From positions 31,806 to 95,805 of the forward strand of contig CAMDCV010000012.1 of assembly GCA_945890645.1 (NCBI GenBank): a DNA stretch of 64,000 nt. The letters are read 5' to 3'. Below, piece after piece: positions 51,829 to 61,252 of this stretch; the stretch's first letter is position 1, and each line of letters opens with the position of its first letter. The notes beneath the pieces are model-generated. The model was not told where the DNA came from. It worked only from the letters and a program-made list of their open reading frames with translations, and did no database searches. A program made the position numbers and the translations under genes. The stretch is from Akkermansia muciniphila. GTDB taxonomy: Bacteria > Verrucomicrobiota > Verrucomicrobiia > Verrucomicrobiales > Akkermansiaceae.

Positions 51829-53208
51829 GTGAAATCTTCACAATCTGTGGTTCAACATTTTTTTACGAGGATTTTTTTTCTCTTCGCTAGTACGGCATCG
51901 TTTATCCAAGCAGTAGAGCCGCCACTGCGCACCAACGTCATTCTCATCATGGCTGACGATCTCGGCTACGGTGATCTTTCCTGCTTCGGCAGCAAAAAAC
52001 ATCGCACTCCCTATCTCGACAAGCTCGCTACCGAAGGCATCCGTCTCACCAATTTCTACTCCGGGGCCACCGTCTGCACCCCATCGCGCATGGCTCTTCT
52101 TACCGGCTGCTACCCCTCGCGAATCGGTTGGCAAGGCGGTGTCATGGGTTACAAAATCTCACCCCAAACTGGACTTCCTTCTTCCACCCCCACCATCGCC
52201 GAAATTTTCAGAAACAACGGCTACCGTACCGCCATGAGTGGCAAATGGCATCTCGGCGAAGCTCCCGGCAGCTTACCCAATGACAGAGGTTTTGAAGAAT
52301 CCTACCACATCCTCTCCAGCAACAACCAAACGAAAAAACTTTGGCATAACGACAAGATTATCGCCGATCCTTTCGACAATCGACAGCTCACAAAACTCTT
52401 CACCGATGCCGCCATCAAATTCATCCGCACTCCCCACGACAAACCGTTTTTCCTATACCTCCCCTACACCGCGCCCCACTTCCCCGCCGAACCACATCCA
52501 GACTGGAAAGGAAAATCCAACAACGCTGAATACGGCGATATTGTCGAAGAACTCGATGCCCGCATCGGCGAAATTCTCACCGCCCTGAAAGAAACGAATC
52601 AGAAGAAAAACACGATGGTCGTGTTTCTCTCGGACAACGGCCCTGAGGGCAGTCAACGTAAGTTCAACAGCGCAGAACCCCATCGCGGTGGCAAATGGAC
52701 ATCCCTCGAAGGCGGCACACGCGTACCGTGCATCATGTCGTGGCCTGGCACCATTGCCTCAGGCCAAGTCAAACACAACATCGTTTCCGCCATTGATCTC
52801 CTTCCCACCATCGCCAACGCTTGCGGCATTTCGTTAGAACAAAAAAACATCGACGGCATCAATCTCCGGGGCACGTTACACGATGCTCGCGCTGACGATC
52901 TAGAACGCCGCACCCTCCTCTACTGGGAAGGCTGGGCTACCCCACAAGCGATACGCCAAGACCACTTGAAACTCTATTTCGATGAAGTCAAAGACATCCC
53001 CGATACCCAAACTGGCCCCGCCTTGTTTGATTTATCCATTGACCCACGCGAAGAAAAAAATCTCGCCCAACAACACCCTGAACGAGTGGCCGACATGCTC
53101 AAAGAAGCTCGCTCACAACTGAATGCTATCGCAGAAAAATCATTGCCCATGGCAGGAGCGGAAAAAACCACGCCCAACAAAATCAAATCTCCGCGCTGGC
53201 TTCCTTAA
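51829..53208 (+). CDS. exported Cys-type sulfatase
   Basis: The 459-residue protein has a signal peptide (to ~28), the metal motif ILIMADDLGYGDLSCFG, the formylglycine motif CTPSR with LLTGCYPSRIG, GKWHLGE, and the late metal ligands VVFLSDNGPEG. It is a complete type I arylsulfatase-like enzyme of normal length. The GTG start at 51829 gives a full signal peptide. It probably desulfates a glycan outside the cytoplasm and is a second, non-fused sulfatase in the block; an alpha/beta hydrolase gene follows ten bases later. Confidence 0.93.
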   Translation: MKSSQSVVQHFFTRIFFLFASTASFIQAVEPPLRTNVILIMADDLGYGDLSCFGSKKHRTPYLDKLATEGIRLTNFYSGATVCTPSRMALLTGCYPSRIGWQGGVMGYKISPQTGLPSSTPTIAEIFRNNGYRTAMSGKWHLGEAPGSLPNDRGFEESYHILSSNNQTKKLWHNDKIIADPFDNRQLTKLFTDAAIKFIRTPHDKPFFLYLPYTAPHFPAEPHPDWKGKSNNAEYGDIVEELDARIGEILTALKETNQKKNTMVVFLSDNGPEGSQRKFNSAEPHRGGKWTSLEGGTRVPCIMSWPGTIASGQVKHNIVSAIDLLPTIANACGISLEQKNIDGINLRGTLHDARADDLERRTLLYWEGWATPQAIRQDHLKLYFDEVKDIPDTQTGPALFDLSIDPREEKNLAQQHPERVADMLKEARSQLNAIAEKSLPMAGAEKTTPNKIKSPRWLP

Positions 53209-53218
53209 AAAATCTCTT

Positions 53219-54043
53219 ATGAAACATGCTCTCTCACTGCTTTGCCTCGCGCTTTTATCGTTCACTGCCTCGGGACAGACGAACGACAAACCACCAGCGA
53301 TCACCGTCACAGAATCCAAGCGCTTTGATTCCATCTGCCTCAATCTGAAAATTGGCGCTGTGGAAGGCTTTGTGGTTAAGCCAACCATACCCGCCGCCGA
53401 TGGCTCAAAGCCATGGCTCTGGTATGCACCCACTTTGGGTGGGTATCCCGGAGGACGCATGGACTGGTTGTTTTCACGACTACTCAAAGAGGGCTACTAC
53501 ATTTGCGGCACGAGTGTCGGCGACTCCTTCGGCAGTCCACAAAGCCGCGCTACCTACAGCAAGTTTTACCAACACGTCGTAAAAGAATACGGACTCGCAA
53601 CCAAGGTCAGCCTCCTTCCACAAAGCCGCGGCGGCCTGATGTGGTACAATTGGGCCGTCGAAAATCCCGAGAAAGTTGCCTGCATCGGCGGCATCTATCC
53701 CGTGTGTGATTTCACCAGCTATCCCGGAGTTGGAGCCACCGCTAAAACCTATGGCATGACCAATGAAGATCTAACAAAAAATATCAAGGAGCATAATCCC
53801 ATCGAACGCCTCGCCCCACTGGCTGCGGCAAAAGTGCCCGTGCTCCATCTCCATGGCGACAATGACAAGGTCGTGCCACTCGAAAAAAACAGTGGGGAAC
53901 TCATCAAGCGCTACCAAGCACTCGGCGGCCCCGGCGAACTCTTACTCATCCCCGGCAAAGGACATGCAGAAATCGCCGAGTTCTTCGAATCAGAACAACT
54001 TCTCGAATTCTTTCTCAAACACGCCCAAGCACCCAAGAAATAA
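53219..54043 (+). CDS. exported alpha/beta hydrolase
   Basis: The 274-residue protein has a signal peptide (to ~20) and an alpha/beta-hydrolase core: an oxyanion-type strand WYAPTLGGYPGG, a nucleophile elbow LLPQSRGGLMWYNW with the presumed Ser (SRG in place of GxSxG), the acid in HLHGDNDKVVPLE, and the His in PGKGHAEI. It is an esterase or lipase-like enzyme, possibly removing acyl groups from the same substrate as its neighbours. Confidence 0.82.
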   Translation: MKHALSLLCLALLSFTASGQTNDKPPAITVTESKRFDSICLNLKIGAVEGFVVKPTIPAADGSKPWLWYAPTLGGYPGGRMDWLFSRLLKEGYYICGTSVGDSFGSPQSRATYSKFYQHVVKEYGLATKVSLLPQSRGGLMWYNWAVENPEKVACIGGIYPVCDFTSYPGVGATAKTYGMTNEDLTKNIKEHNPIERLAPLAAAKVPVLHLHGDNDKVVPLEKNSGELIKRYQALGGPGELLLIPGKGHAEIAEFFESEQLLEFFLKHAQAPKK

Positions 54044-54052
54044 GACAACATT

Positions 54053-54697
54053 ATGATCCGCCGACTTATTCTCCTAACACTTCTCTCCGCCCTCTGCACT
54101 TCTCTCCAAGCGCAGACCGTCATCCGTGTCGCCTGTGTAGGCGATAGCATCACCGCAGGGGCAGGCGTGAAGGATCCCAAGAACAAATACCCCGCACGAC
54201 TCGGCGTCCTTCTCGGCGCCGAATACGATGTGAAAAATTTCGGCGTCAGCGGCGCGACCATGCTCGATGCCGGCGACAAGCCCTACAAGAAACAAAAAGC
54301 CTTCCAAGAGGCGATCGATTTCAAGCCCGACATCGTCGTCATCAAGCTCGGCACCAACGATAGCAAATCGCACAATTGGGCAAAAAAAGATGATTTCGAT
54401 AAAAGCACCGAATCACTCGTGGAGGCCTTTCAGAAAGCCAACCCAAAAGTAAAAGTCTATCTCTGCCATCCAGCGCCCGTCATCGGCAAAGGCAATTTCG
54501 GCATTCGCGACGAGATCGTGAAACCAGAAATCATTCCCCTCATCGACAAAGTCGCCAAGAAAATGAAACTCGAAGTCATCGATCTTTACACCGCCCTTGA
54601 AGGCAAGCCAGAACTCATCCCTGATCGCGTTCACCCGAATGACGAGGGCGCTGGCGTGATCGCGACCACTGTTCACGCAGCCATTAGCAAAAAATAG
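54053..54697 (+). CDS. exported SGNH/GDSL esterase
   Basis: The 214-residue protein has a signal peptide (ending LQAQT) and all four SGNH blocks: VACVGDSITAGAG, NFGVSGATMLD, VVIKLGTNDSKS and RVHPNDEGAGVIA. It is a single-domain esterase similar to acetylxylan or sialate O-acetylesterase-like enzymes. It lies nine bases after the hydrolase gene, in the same operon run. Confidence 0.9.
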   Translation: MIRRLILLTLLSALCTSLQAQTVIRVACVGDSITAGAGVKDPKNKYPARLGVLLGAEYDVKNFGVSGATMLDAGDKPYKKQKAFQEAIDFKPDIVVIKLGTNDSKSHNWAKKDDFDKSTESLVEAFQKANPKVKVYLCHPAPVIGKGNFGIRDEIVKPEIIPLIDKVAKKMKLEVIDLYTALEGKPELIPDRVHPNDEGAGVIATTVHAAISKK

Positions 54698-54768
54698 TCG
54701 ATATTCGCGCAAGACATGATCTATCAATTGAGTATTAAGCCATCTCCCGACGTTATCCTTTCCACACA

Positions 54769-57700
54769 ATGAAGCTCCATTTCTCCCACTTCCTAGCGCT
54801 CAGTACGACAATCCTGTCACTTAGCGCCTCGGCTCAGTCTTTTTATAAGGAACCAACTCTTTTCTCTACGGCTCCGAATGAAAAAGTCTCGGTCAATACC
54901 ATCGCACGCTTCGGCCCCGTTGGCATTGCGATTGAACTTCACCAACCGGCGTTCACCATGTGGGTCGGCGACATCGAAAAAGGCTCGCCTGCCGAAGCCA
55001 CTGGCAAGTTAAAAAAAGGTCAGATCATCGAGTCAATCAACGGGCAAACCCTCAAAGACATCGACCCCCGCATTCAGCTCGGTCAGATCATCGAAAAAGC
55101 CGAAGCCTCTGATGGCATCCTTAAATTTGCCATCAAAGGCGAAGCCGAACCCATAACGGTAACGATCCCCGTGCTCGGTGCTTACAGCAAAACGTGGCCA
55201 CTCGATTGCCCGAAATCAGAAAAAATCGTCCGCAATTTCGCTGACTACATTTCCGATCCCAAAAACCCCAAAGGCTTCGCGGGGGCTGGCATGCTTTTCC
55301 TCCTCTCCACTGGTGAAGAAAAAGACCTCGCGCCCGTCAAAGCATGGGTCCACTCGCTCGATCCGAATAAACCATCCACGTACGCTTGGCACATCGGCTA
55401 CGGCGGCATCGCCCTCTGCGAATACTATCTCCGCACCGGTGACCCTGTCGCTTTACCCGTCATCCAATCATGGGTCAAAGCTGCCGCCAAAGGCGAATAT
55501 CTCGACGGCTGGGCTGGTCGTGGAGGTGTCACTCATCTCGGCTACGGCAACGGCCACCTCAACGCCGGCGGCACCCACGTCGTCACTTTCCTACTCCTCG
55601 CAAAACAGTGCGGCGCGGAAATCGATGAAAGCTTACTCAACCGCACACTCGTCCACTTTTTCCGCTACGCCGGACGCGGCATCAACCCCTACGGCGATGA
55701 CCGTCCAGAAACCTCCTTTGTCGATAACGGCAAGCACGGCAAACTCGCGTTCGCCATGGCCGCCGCCGCCGCGCTCACCCCCGAAGGCGAAAAATCGATC
55801 TACGCCAAAGCGCGCGACATCTGCGCGATGACCAGCTTTTACACTACCACCTTCATGCTCCACGGCCACACCGGTGGCGGCATCGGAGAGATCTGGCGCA
55901 GCAGCTCCATGGCTTTGATGCACGAGAAAAAACCGCTGCAATACCGCGAATTCATGGACCACCGCAAGTGGCACTACGATCTTTCCCGCCGCTTCAATCA
56001 CTCCTACGGTATCCTTGGCGGCGCTGGTTACGATAATGAAGAATGGGGCTCTCTCTTCCCCTGGGCCTACACCTTCCCTCGTAAAACTCTTCGCATCATG
56101 GGCGCTGCACCTTCTAAGTTTTCTAAAACCCATCAACTTCCCACACGGCCTTGGGGCACGGAAGCTGACGATGTCTTCTTATCGATGGAATCCGTCCCCG
56201 ACAAAAATGGTAAATTCCAAGACCTCTCCGGTGAGATGCTCACCAAAGATTCCGCCAAACCCCTCATCCTCCGCCTCAATGCCAAGGAACTCACCGATGA
56301 TGAAATCCGACACTACACCTACCACCCAGAATACCTCATTCGCCACATGGTTTCCTACAACGCCGCCGGTCTTACCTGCGACTATATGTTCCCTAAACCC
56401 GGGCCACGAGTACGCGCCGAACTGTTAGAAGAATTCTGCAAACACTCCGACCCGCGCGTTCGCAATGCGGGCTTCCGCGCTAGCCTCAAAGCCTTCAATC
56501 CTGAAACCGATTGGTGCAAAGGTATTTTTGGCCTAGCCATTGAGCGGCTCAAGGACGACAAAGAATCATGGTTCGTGAAAGACGCCTGTTTATCCCTAAC
56601 GGCAAAAGCGACACCGGACATGCTGGTCCCACACGTCGATCTCATTCTTTCCTACCTTAAGCACAAAGAACAGTGGCTCCAACACGGTGCCCTCATGACA
56701 CTCTCCCAAGTCATCACCGACGAACGTGTTTACGAAAAAGTCCTCCCGCCCGTCGGCGAACTCATTCGCACTACCCAACGCCAAAGCACCACCAGCGGAC
56801 CAATCTTCGCCATCCGTCAACAACTTCCTAATGCCACCCCGAAAGTTCGCGACCTCGCGCTGAAAGCCATAGGCGATGCTTACTCAAACTATGCCGGCAA
56901 AACTGCCTGGGTTGGAGGACAAGACCTCACCGGTCACCGCAAGGAAACACTTGGCGTCCTTGCCAGCGCCCTCGCCGATGTTCCTGGCGGTTTCGATGTG
57001 CTCTATGAAGTCGCGAAAAAACAATTCCCGAACGACCCCTTGCCACACGATGAAATTTTCCTCGCCGCAGACACTGAAAAATTTGGCCCCGAATTGAAAA
57101 AAGCCATCCAGCCTCTCATTCGCGAAAAGCTGATCTACCAGTACATCGGTACTAAGCGCGGCACGATACTTAGTGAACTCAAAAATCCTAAACAAGGTGG
57201 CACGGTCACTAACTCCATCGATGGTCTTGTTTCTCTCTATCAAAAAATCGGTGTCAACGACTACGACTGGAAAAACTTCGGACCCGACCTCCAAAATGCA
57301 CAGTGGAATTATTTCACTTTCGATCCGAAAGAGACGCAGAAATATGACTTAAGTCCTTGGCGTTATCGCACCGTCACCTACCCCGACGGTATGGAAAATT
57401 GGTACACGAAAGAATTCGATCCCGCCAAAGCCAACTGGAAAAAAGGCCAATTCCCCATCGGTCAATACAACGGCAAACTCGAAGAGCTAAAAAGCCCTTA
57501 CAATAACTGGGATGAAAAACCTCGCAGCCTGTGGGAAAAAGAAGTCCTGCTAGTCAGCGGCACCTTCGAATTGCCAGCCATCAAGCCCGACCATTCCTAC
57601 CGCCTCCGCGTGCAGACTGGCCAAGGTGTCGGCTCCGGTGACGGCTTCCGCATTTACGTCAACGGCAGACAACTCGTCGAAGACAAGCAAGGCCTCGGCC

Positions 57701-58335
57701 GTCGTGCCGGCGACAACATCCGCGGCGGTTGGATCACAGCAGAGTTCGGCGAAGAATTTGCCAAAGGCCCCGTGACCATCGCGGCGACCACCTTCCTCAA
57801 ATATGGCGACCGCGCCATCGTCACCATGCCGCCGTTGCCACGCGGCTATTTCAGCATGTGGTTGGAGGAGAGAAAACTCCCACCACTCGACGAAGCCGTC
57901 TTTCGCAAAGCTGCCACTTTTGTACCGATGCTCTCCTCCGAATGGCAAAAGCAGAACGACCCAGAAAATGAAAAGCTCGCCACCGAAGAAGATAAATTCC
58001 TATACGACAACAAGTTCGTCGCCAATTCCGCGGTTACCGGTTCTTGGACTACTATGGAAGTCGTAGCAACTGCAGAAGCTTACAATCCGAGCAACAAACC
58101 CAATCCCGGCAGAGCTCCCTTTCGCACCATCAACTTCAACAATGACGGCACCACTAGCGAGTCACGCTTTATCTGGTCGGGGGACTATCTCATGGACATC
58201 GAACAAGCCTCCGCTCTCAAAATCACTCCCCAAACCATCGAAGGAGTTGACTACCTCTTTATTGAAGCGGGCGGCTTCAGCACAAAAAACAAAGCCGGTT
58301 GGCAAAGCCCTCTAATCGTTCTTAAACGCAATTAA
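54769..58335 (+). CDS. giant exported protein with PDZ, DUF6288-like helical barrel, HEAT-like and jelly-roll segments
   Basis: The 1188-residue protein has a signal peptide (to ~22) and a PDZ-like domain (~45-135; GKLKKGQIIESINGQTLKD). A long helical region of paired helices (~150-420, with GYGGIALCEYYLRTGD, GRGGVTHLGYGNGHLNAGG and HGHTGGGIGEIWRS) resembles DUF6288 or toroidal hydrolase barrels. HEAT-like helical repeats (~550-760) and a GH2-like beta-sandwich (~900-1050; LRVQTGQGVGSGDGFRIYVNGRQL) follow. No catalytic motif is certain. It starts 71 bases after the SGNH gene. Its role is probably substrate binding or scaffolding. Confidence 0.65.
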   Translation: MKLHFSHFLALSTTILSLSASAQSFYKEPTLFSTAPNEKVSVNTIARFGPVGIAIELHQPAFTMWVGDIEKGSPAEATGKLKKGQIIESINGQTLKDIDPRIQLGQIIEKAEASDGILKFAIKGEAEPITVTIPVLGAYSKTWPLDCPKSEKIVRNFADYISDPKNPKGFAGAGMLFLLSTGEEKDLAPVKAWVHSLDPNKPSTYAWHIGYGGIALCEYYLRTGDPVALPVIQSWVKAAAKGEYLDGWAGRGGVTHLGYGNGHLNAGGTHVVTFLLLAKQCGAEIDESLLNRTLVHFFRYAGRGINPYGDDRPETSFVDNGKHGKLAFAMAAAAALTPEGEKSIYAKARDICAMTSFYTTTFMLHGHTGGGIGEIWRSSSMALMHEKKPLQYREFMDHRKWHYDLSRRFNHSYGILGGAGYDNEEWGSLFPWAYTFPRKTLRIMGAAPSKFSKTHQLPTRPWGTEADDVFLSMESVPDKNGKFQDLSGEMLTKDSAKPLILRLNAKELTDDEIRHYTYHPEYLIRHMVSYNAAGLTCDYMFPKPGPRVRAELLEEFCKHSDPRVRNAGFRASLKAFNPETDWCKGIFGLAIERLKDDKESWFVKDACLSLTAKATPDMLVPHVDLILSYLKHKEQWLQHGALMTLSQVITDERVYEKVLPPVGELIRTTQRQSTTSGPIFAIRQQLPNATPKVRDLALKAIGDAYSNYAGKTAWVGGQDLTGHRKETLGVLASALADVPGGFDVLYEVAKKQFPNDPLPHDEIFLAADTEKFGPELKKAIQPLIREKLIYQYIGTKRGTILSELKNPKQGGTVTNSIDGLVSLYQKIGVNDYDWKNFGPDLQNAQWNYFTFDPKETQKYDLSPWRYRTVTYPDGMENWYTKEFDPAKANWKKGQFPIGQYNGKLEELKSPYNNWDEKPRSLWEKEVLLVSGTFELPAIKPDHSYRLRVQTGQGVGSGDGFRIYVNGRQLVEDKQGLGRRAGDNIRGGWITAEFGEEFAKGPVTIAATTFLKYGDRAIVTMPPLPRGYFSMWLEERKLPPLDEAVFRKAATFVPMLSSEWQKQNDPENEKLATEEDKFLYDNKFVANSAVTGSWTTMEVVATAEAYNPSNKPNPGRAPFRTINFNNDGTTSESRFIWSGDYLMDIEQASALKITPQTIEGVDYLFIEAGGFSTKNKAGWQSPLIVLKRN

Positions 58336-58339
58336 CTCT

Positions 58340-59746
58340 ATGAAACGCATTATTTTTTCATCATTGCTCGCGATCGCATCCCTTAACACATCGGCACGGG
58401 CTGCGTCTGATGATCCGGTCAAAGTCTATATCCTTGCCGGTCAGTCGAACATGGTTGGCATCGGTCAAGTCACCGGTGGCAATACACGATGGGGCACGGA
58501 GTTCACAGAGCCAGTTCTCAGCGTGTATGAGGGTGCTTTTGATCCCAAAGTAGATTACGATAAACTCACACCCACAAAGACGGTAAAATTGGAAAGTTTT
58601 GGAGGAACAAACCCCACACCCTATCCTGGTGGCGGCACTCAGATCGTGCGCGGCTTTTTTCAAGCAAAAGAAACCGCTGTCTTTCAATTTGATCCCGGCT
58701 TTGGCGAAAGCGCTCATAACATCATGATGGTAAACGGAACTGAAGTACATCGCAAAGAACCAGGTGGCGCCACCATTCACAAATCCATTAAACTCAATGC
58801 CGGTGAAAAGATACCCTTCAAAATTATCTACCTCACCGCTGGTGCCAATGGCCTCGGTTGGTATACCCGCATGGACGTGCCCGGCACTCTCAGCACCCTC
58901 GTCAAGGAACAGGGAAAATTTCCTTACCTCATCGATAAGAATAGCAATTGGGTTTCCCGAGATGACGTCTGGTACAAAGGAGTTGTCACCGCCACCGGCA
59001 ACAAATGGCTCAGCATTGGCTGCGGCGCGAACGATAGCCAAATTGGCCCAGAGCTTGGCTTTGGGCACATGATCGGCAACCATCACGAGGAGCCGGTTCT
59101 CATCCTTAAAGCGTCTCAAGGCAACCGCTCACTCGCGTGGGATTTTCTGCCGCCCGGCAGTGAACGCTACGAAGTCGGTGATACAGTTTATGCGGGCTAT
59201 GGCGACAAAGCACCCTCATGGAAAAAAGGGGAACAACCCAAAGAAGTTGATTGGTATGCTGGCAAACAATACGATGATTGCATCAACGCCGCCAAAGAGG
59301 TACTTGCCAAGTTCGACGAATCCTTCCCTCACTGGAAAGGACGCAAATACGAAATTGCAGGTTTCGTTTGGTTTCAAGGCCACAAAGATACTGGCAGCGA
59401 AGTGCATGCGGCACGCTATGAGCAAAACCTTGTCCAAATGATCAAATCATTGCGCAAAGATTTCAATGCACCAAACGCTCCATTTCTCGTTTCCACTGGC
59501 TGCGGGAATCCTGGTCGCGAAAAAACCGACCTGACCATCGCTGAAGCACAACTCGCCGTGGATGGCAGCAAAGGGAAATACCCAGAGTTTAAGGGCAACG
59601 TTAAAAGCATAGACATCCGTCACATCTGGCCCGACCCCGCACAATCGCCTCGCGACCAGAGTTTCCACTACCACCAGAACGCCGGTGCCTACATGGAAAT
59701 CGGCGAAGCTATGGGCAAGGGAATGCTAGAATTACTCAAACAATAA
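58340..59746 (+). CDS. exported SASA-type acetylesterase with inserted PA14-like domain
   Basis: The 468-residue protein has a signal peptide (to ~22) and the SGNH start VYILAGQSNMVG. Residues ~85-180 (QAKETAVFQFDPGF...NGTEVHRKEPGGATIHKSIKLNAGEKIPFKIIYLTAGAN) look like a PA14-type sugar-binding domain inserted in the esterase. The esterase then resumes with PELGFGHMIGNHHEEPVLILKASQGNRSLAWDF, FVWFQGHKD and a final HYHQNAG. It belongs to the sialate O-acetylesterase-like (CE6-like) group. It starts four bases after the DUF6288-like gene. Confidence 0.82.
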   Translation: MKRIIFSSLLAIASLNTSARAASDDPVKVYILAGQSNMVGIGQVTGGNTRWGTEFTEPVLSVYEGAFDPKVDYDKLTPTKTVKLESFGGTNPTPYPGGGTQIVRGFFQAKETAVFQFDPGFGESAHNIMMVNGTEVHRKEPGGATIHKSIKLNAGEKIPFKIIYLTAGANGLGWYTRMDVPGTLSTLVKEQGKFPYLIDKNSNWVSRDDVWYKGVVTATGNKWLSIGCGANDSQIGPELGFGHMIGNHHEEPVLILKASQGNRSLAWDFLPPGSERYEVGDTVYAGYGDKAPSWKKGEQPKEVDWYAGKQYDDCINAAKEVLAKFDESFPHWKGRKYEIAGFVWFQGHKDTGSEVHAARYEQNLVQMIKSLRKDFNAPNAPFLVSTGCGNPGREKTDLTIAEAQLAVDGSKGKYPEFKGNVKSIDIRHIWPDPAQSPRDQSFHYHQNAGAYMEIGEAMGKGMLELLKQ

Positions 59747-59812
59747 GTCGGCCCTGCCCATTCTATTTAAACGTCCGATACGATTAATCCAACCTCCATT
59801 CTCGTGCGGTTC

Positions 59813-61219
59813 ATGAAAAAATTCCTAGCCATTATCGTTGCCGCCACCTTGCTCCACGCTCAAGAACCACCGCAAGAGCCACCTCCCCTCACGCTCGAAG
59901 CCCGGTGCTCGCATGCCTTCAGCGACCACGCTGTCTTTCAACAAAATCTTGCCGTTCCTGTCTGGGGATGGTCGCTACCACAGGCGAAAGTAAAAGTCAC
60001 TTTCCATCAACAGACCAAAACTACTACCGCGGGTGAAGATGGCTCATGGCGCATCGCCCTCGACCCGATGCCCGCGGATAAACTCACCTCTGTAAACGCA
60101 GCGCCCTCTGGTCGCGCGCTGACCATCAACACCCAGCTTAATGGCAAGCAAGCCACCAAAACCTTTACTGATATTCTCATCGGCGAAGTCTGGCTTTGCT
60201 CTGGCCAATCGAACATGGCAGGTCCATTCCGTCGCGCACCTTACCCACCCGGCTCAGACAAGGAAGCGAACTATCCCGCACTACGAAATCTGCAAAAAGA
60301 ATGGTCAGTTTGCACACCACAATCTGTTGGCAATTACTCCCGCGTAGCAGTTTCCTTTGCCCGCGAACTCCAGCGTGAGCTCATGGTCCCGATCGGGCTC
60401 ATCCAAGCAGCCGTTGGCGGCACACAGATCGAAAGCTGGATCGCGAAGACTCCCGGCCCGGACGTTACCAAGCTCAAATACGAGTGCTTTCTCGAACACA
60501 TCCAACCCATCGTCGGATACGCCATTCGCGGCTCCATCTGGTATCAAGGCGAAGGCAACGTGAAGGACAAACGTGACTACCTGCCAAAAATGAAACAACT
60601 CATCGAAGGCTGGCGCACCATTTGGAAACAAGGGGATTTCCCCTTCTACTACGTTCAGATCGCACCGATTGGTGAGTCCCCCACCGACAACCCCGCAGGC
60701 GGAGAAGGTCGCGCCGAAATTCGCAATGCCCAGCTCGAAGCCCTCTCCATTAAAAACACCGGCATGGTAGTCACGATGGACATCGGCGATCAAAAAGAAC
60801 ACCCCCTCAATAAACACGACATCGGCCTACGCCTCTCGCGCTTGGCACTGCACCACGATTACGACCGCAAAGACCTCATCCCCAGTGGCCCAATTTACCA
60901 ATCGCATAAAATCGAGGGCAGCACCATTCGCGTAAAATTCCAATACACGCAAAAAGGCCTGATGCTCGCAAAAAAAGATGGCTACAATCCACCTGTCCCC
61001 ACACCCGATGCAACCATCCCTTGGCTCTCCATCCAATCAAAAAACGGCACCTGGCATTGGGCCGATGGCAAAATCGATGGATCTGATCTTCTCGTTTCGC
61101 ATAAAGATGTGAAGGAACCCATTGCCGTACGTTTCGCCTACACCGATCAACCGACAGGCTTCAATCTCTATAACACCGACGCCTTACCCGCTTCTCCCTT
61201 CACCACCTGTGGATATTAA
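59813..61219 (+). CDS. exported sialate O-acetylesterase-like enzyme
   Basis: The 468-residue protein has a signal peptide (to ~16) and the full sialate-acetylesterase layout: an N-terminal beta domain (HAFSDHAVFQQNLAVPVWGWS...GEDGSWRIALDPMPA), LCSGQSNMAGPFRRA with the nucleophile Ser, IQAAVGGTQIESW, and WYQGEGNVKD. It removes O-acetyl groups from sugars such as sialic acid or acetylated polysaccharide. The ATG at 59813 begins the signal peptide; an in-frame GTG lies nine bases upstream. It follows the previous esterase gene by 66 bases. Confidence 0.9.
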   Translation: MKKFLAIIVAATLLHAQEPPQEPPPLTLEARCSHAFSDHAVFQQNLAVPVWGWSLPQAKVKVTFHQQTKTTTAGEDGSWRIALDPMPADKLTSVNAAPSGRALTINTQLNGKQATKTFTDILIGEVWLCSGQSNMAGPFRRAPYPPGSDKEANYPALRNLQKEWSVCTPQSVGNYSRVAVSFARELQRELMVPIGLIQAAVGGTQIESWIAKTPGPDVTKLKYECFLEHIQPIVGYAIRGSIWYQGEGNVKDKRDYLPKMKQLIEGWRTIWKQGDFPFYYVQIAPIGESPTDNPAGGEGRAEIRNAQLEALSIKNTGMVVTMDIGDQKEHPLNKHDIGLRLSRLALHHDYDRKDLIPSGPIYQSHKIEGSTIRVKFQYTQKGLMLAKKDGYNPPVPTPDATIPWLSIQSKNGTWHWADGKIDGSDLLVSHKDVKEPIAVRFAYTDQPTGFNLYNTDALPASPFTTCGY

Positions 61220-61252
61220 AATAGTCTACATATCACATTCATCATAAACCCT

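Noticed and set aside
58361..59119. 252-codon open frame on the minus strand
   Set aside because: It is antisense to the SASA esterase gene and has no motif of its own.
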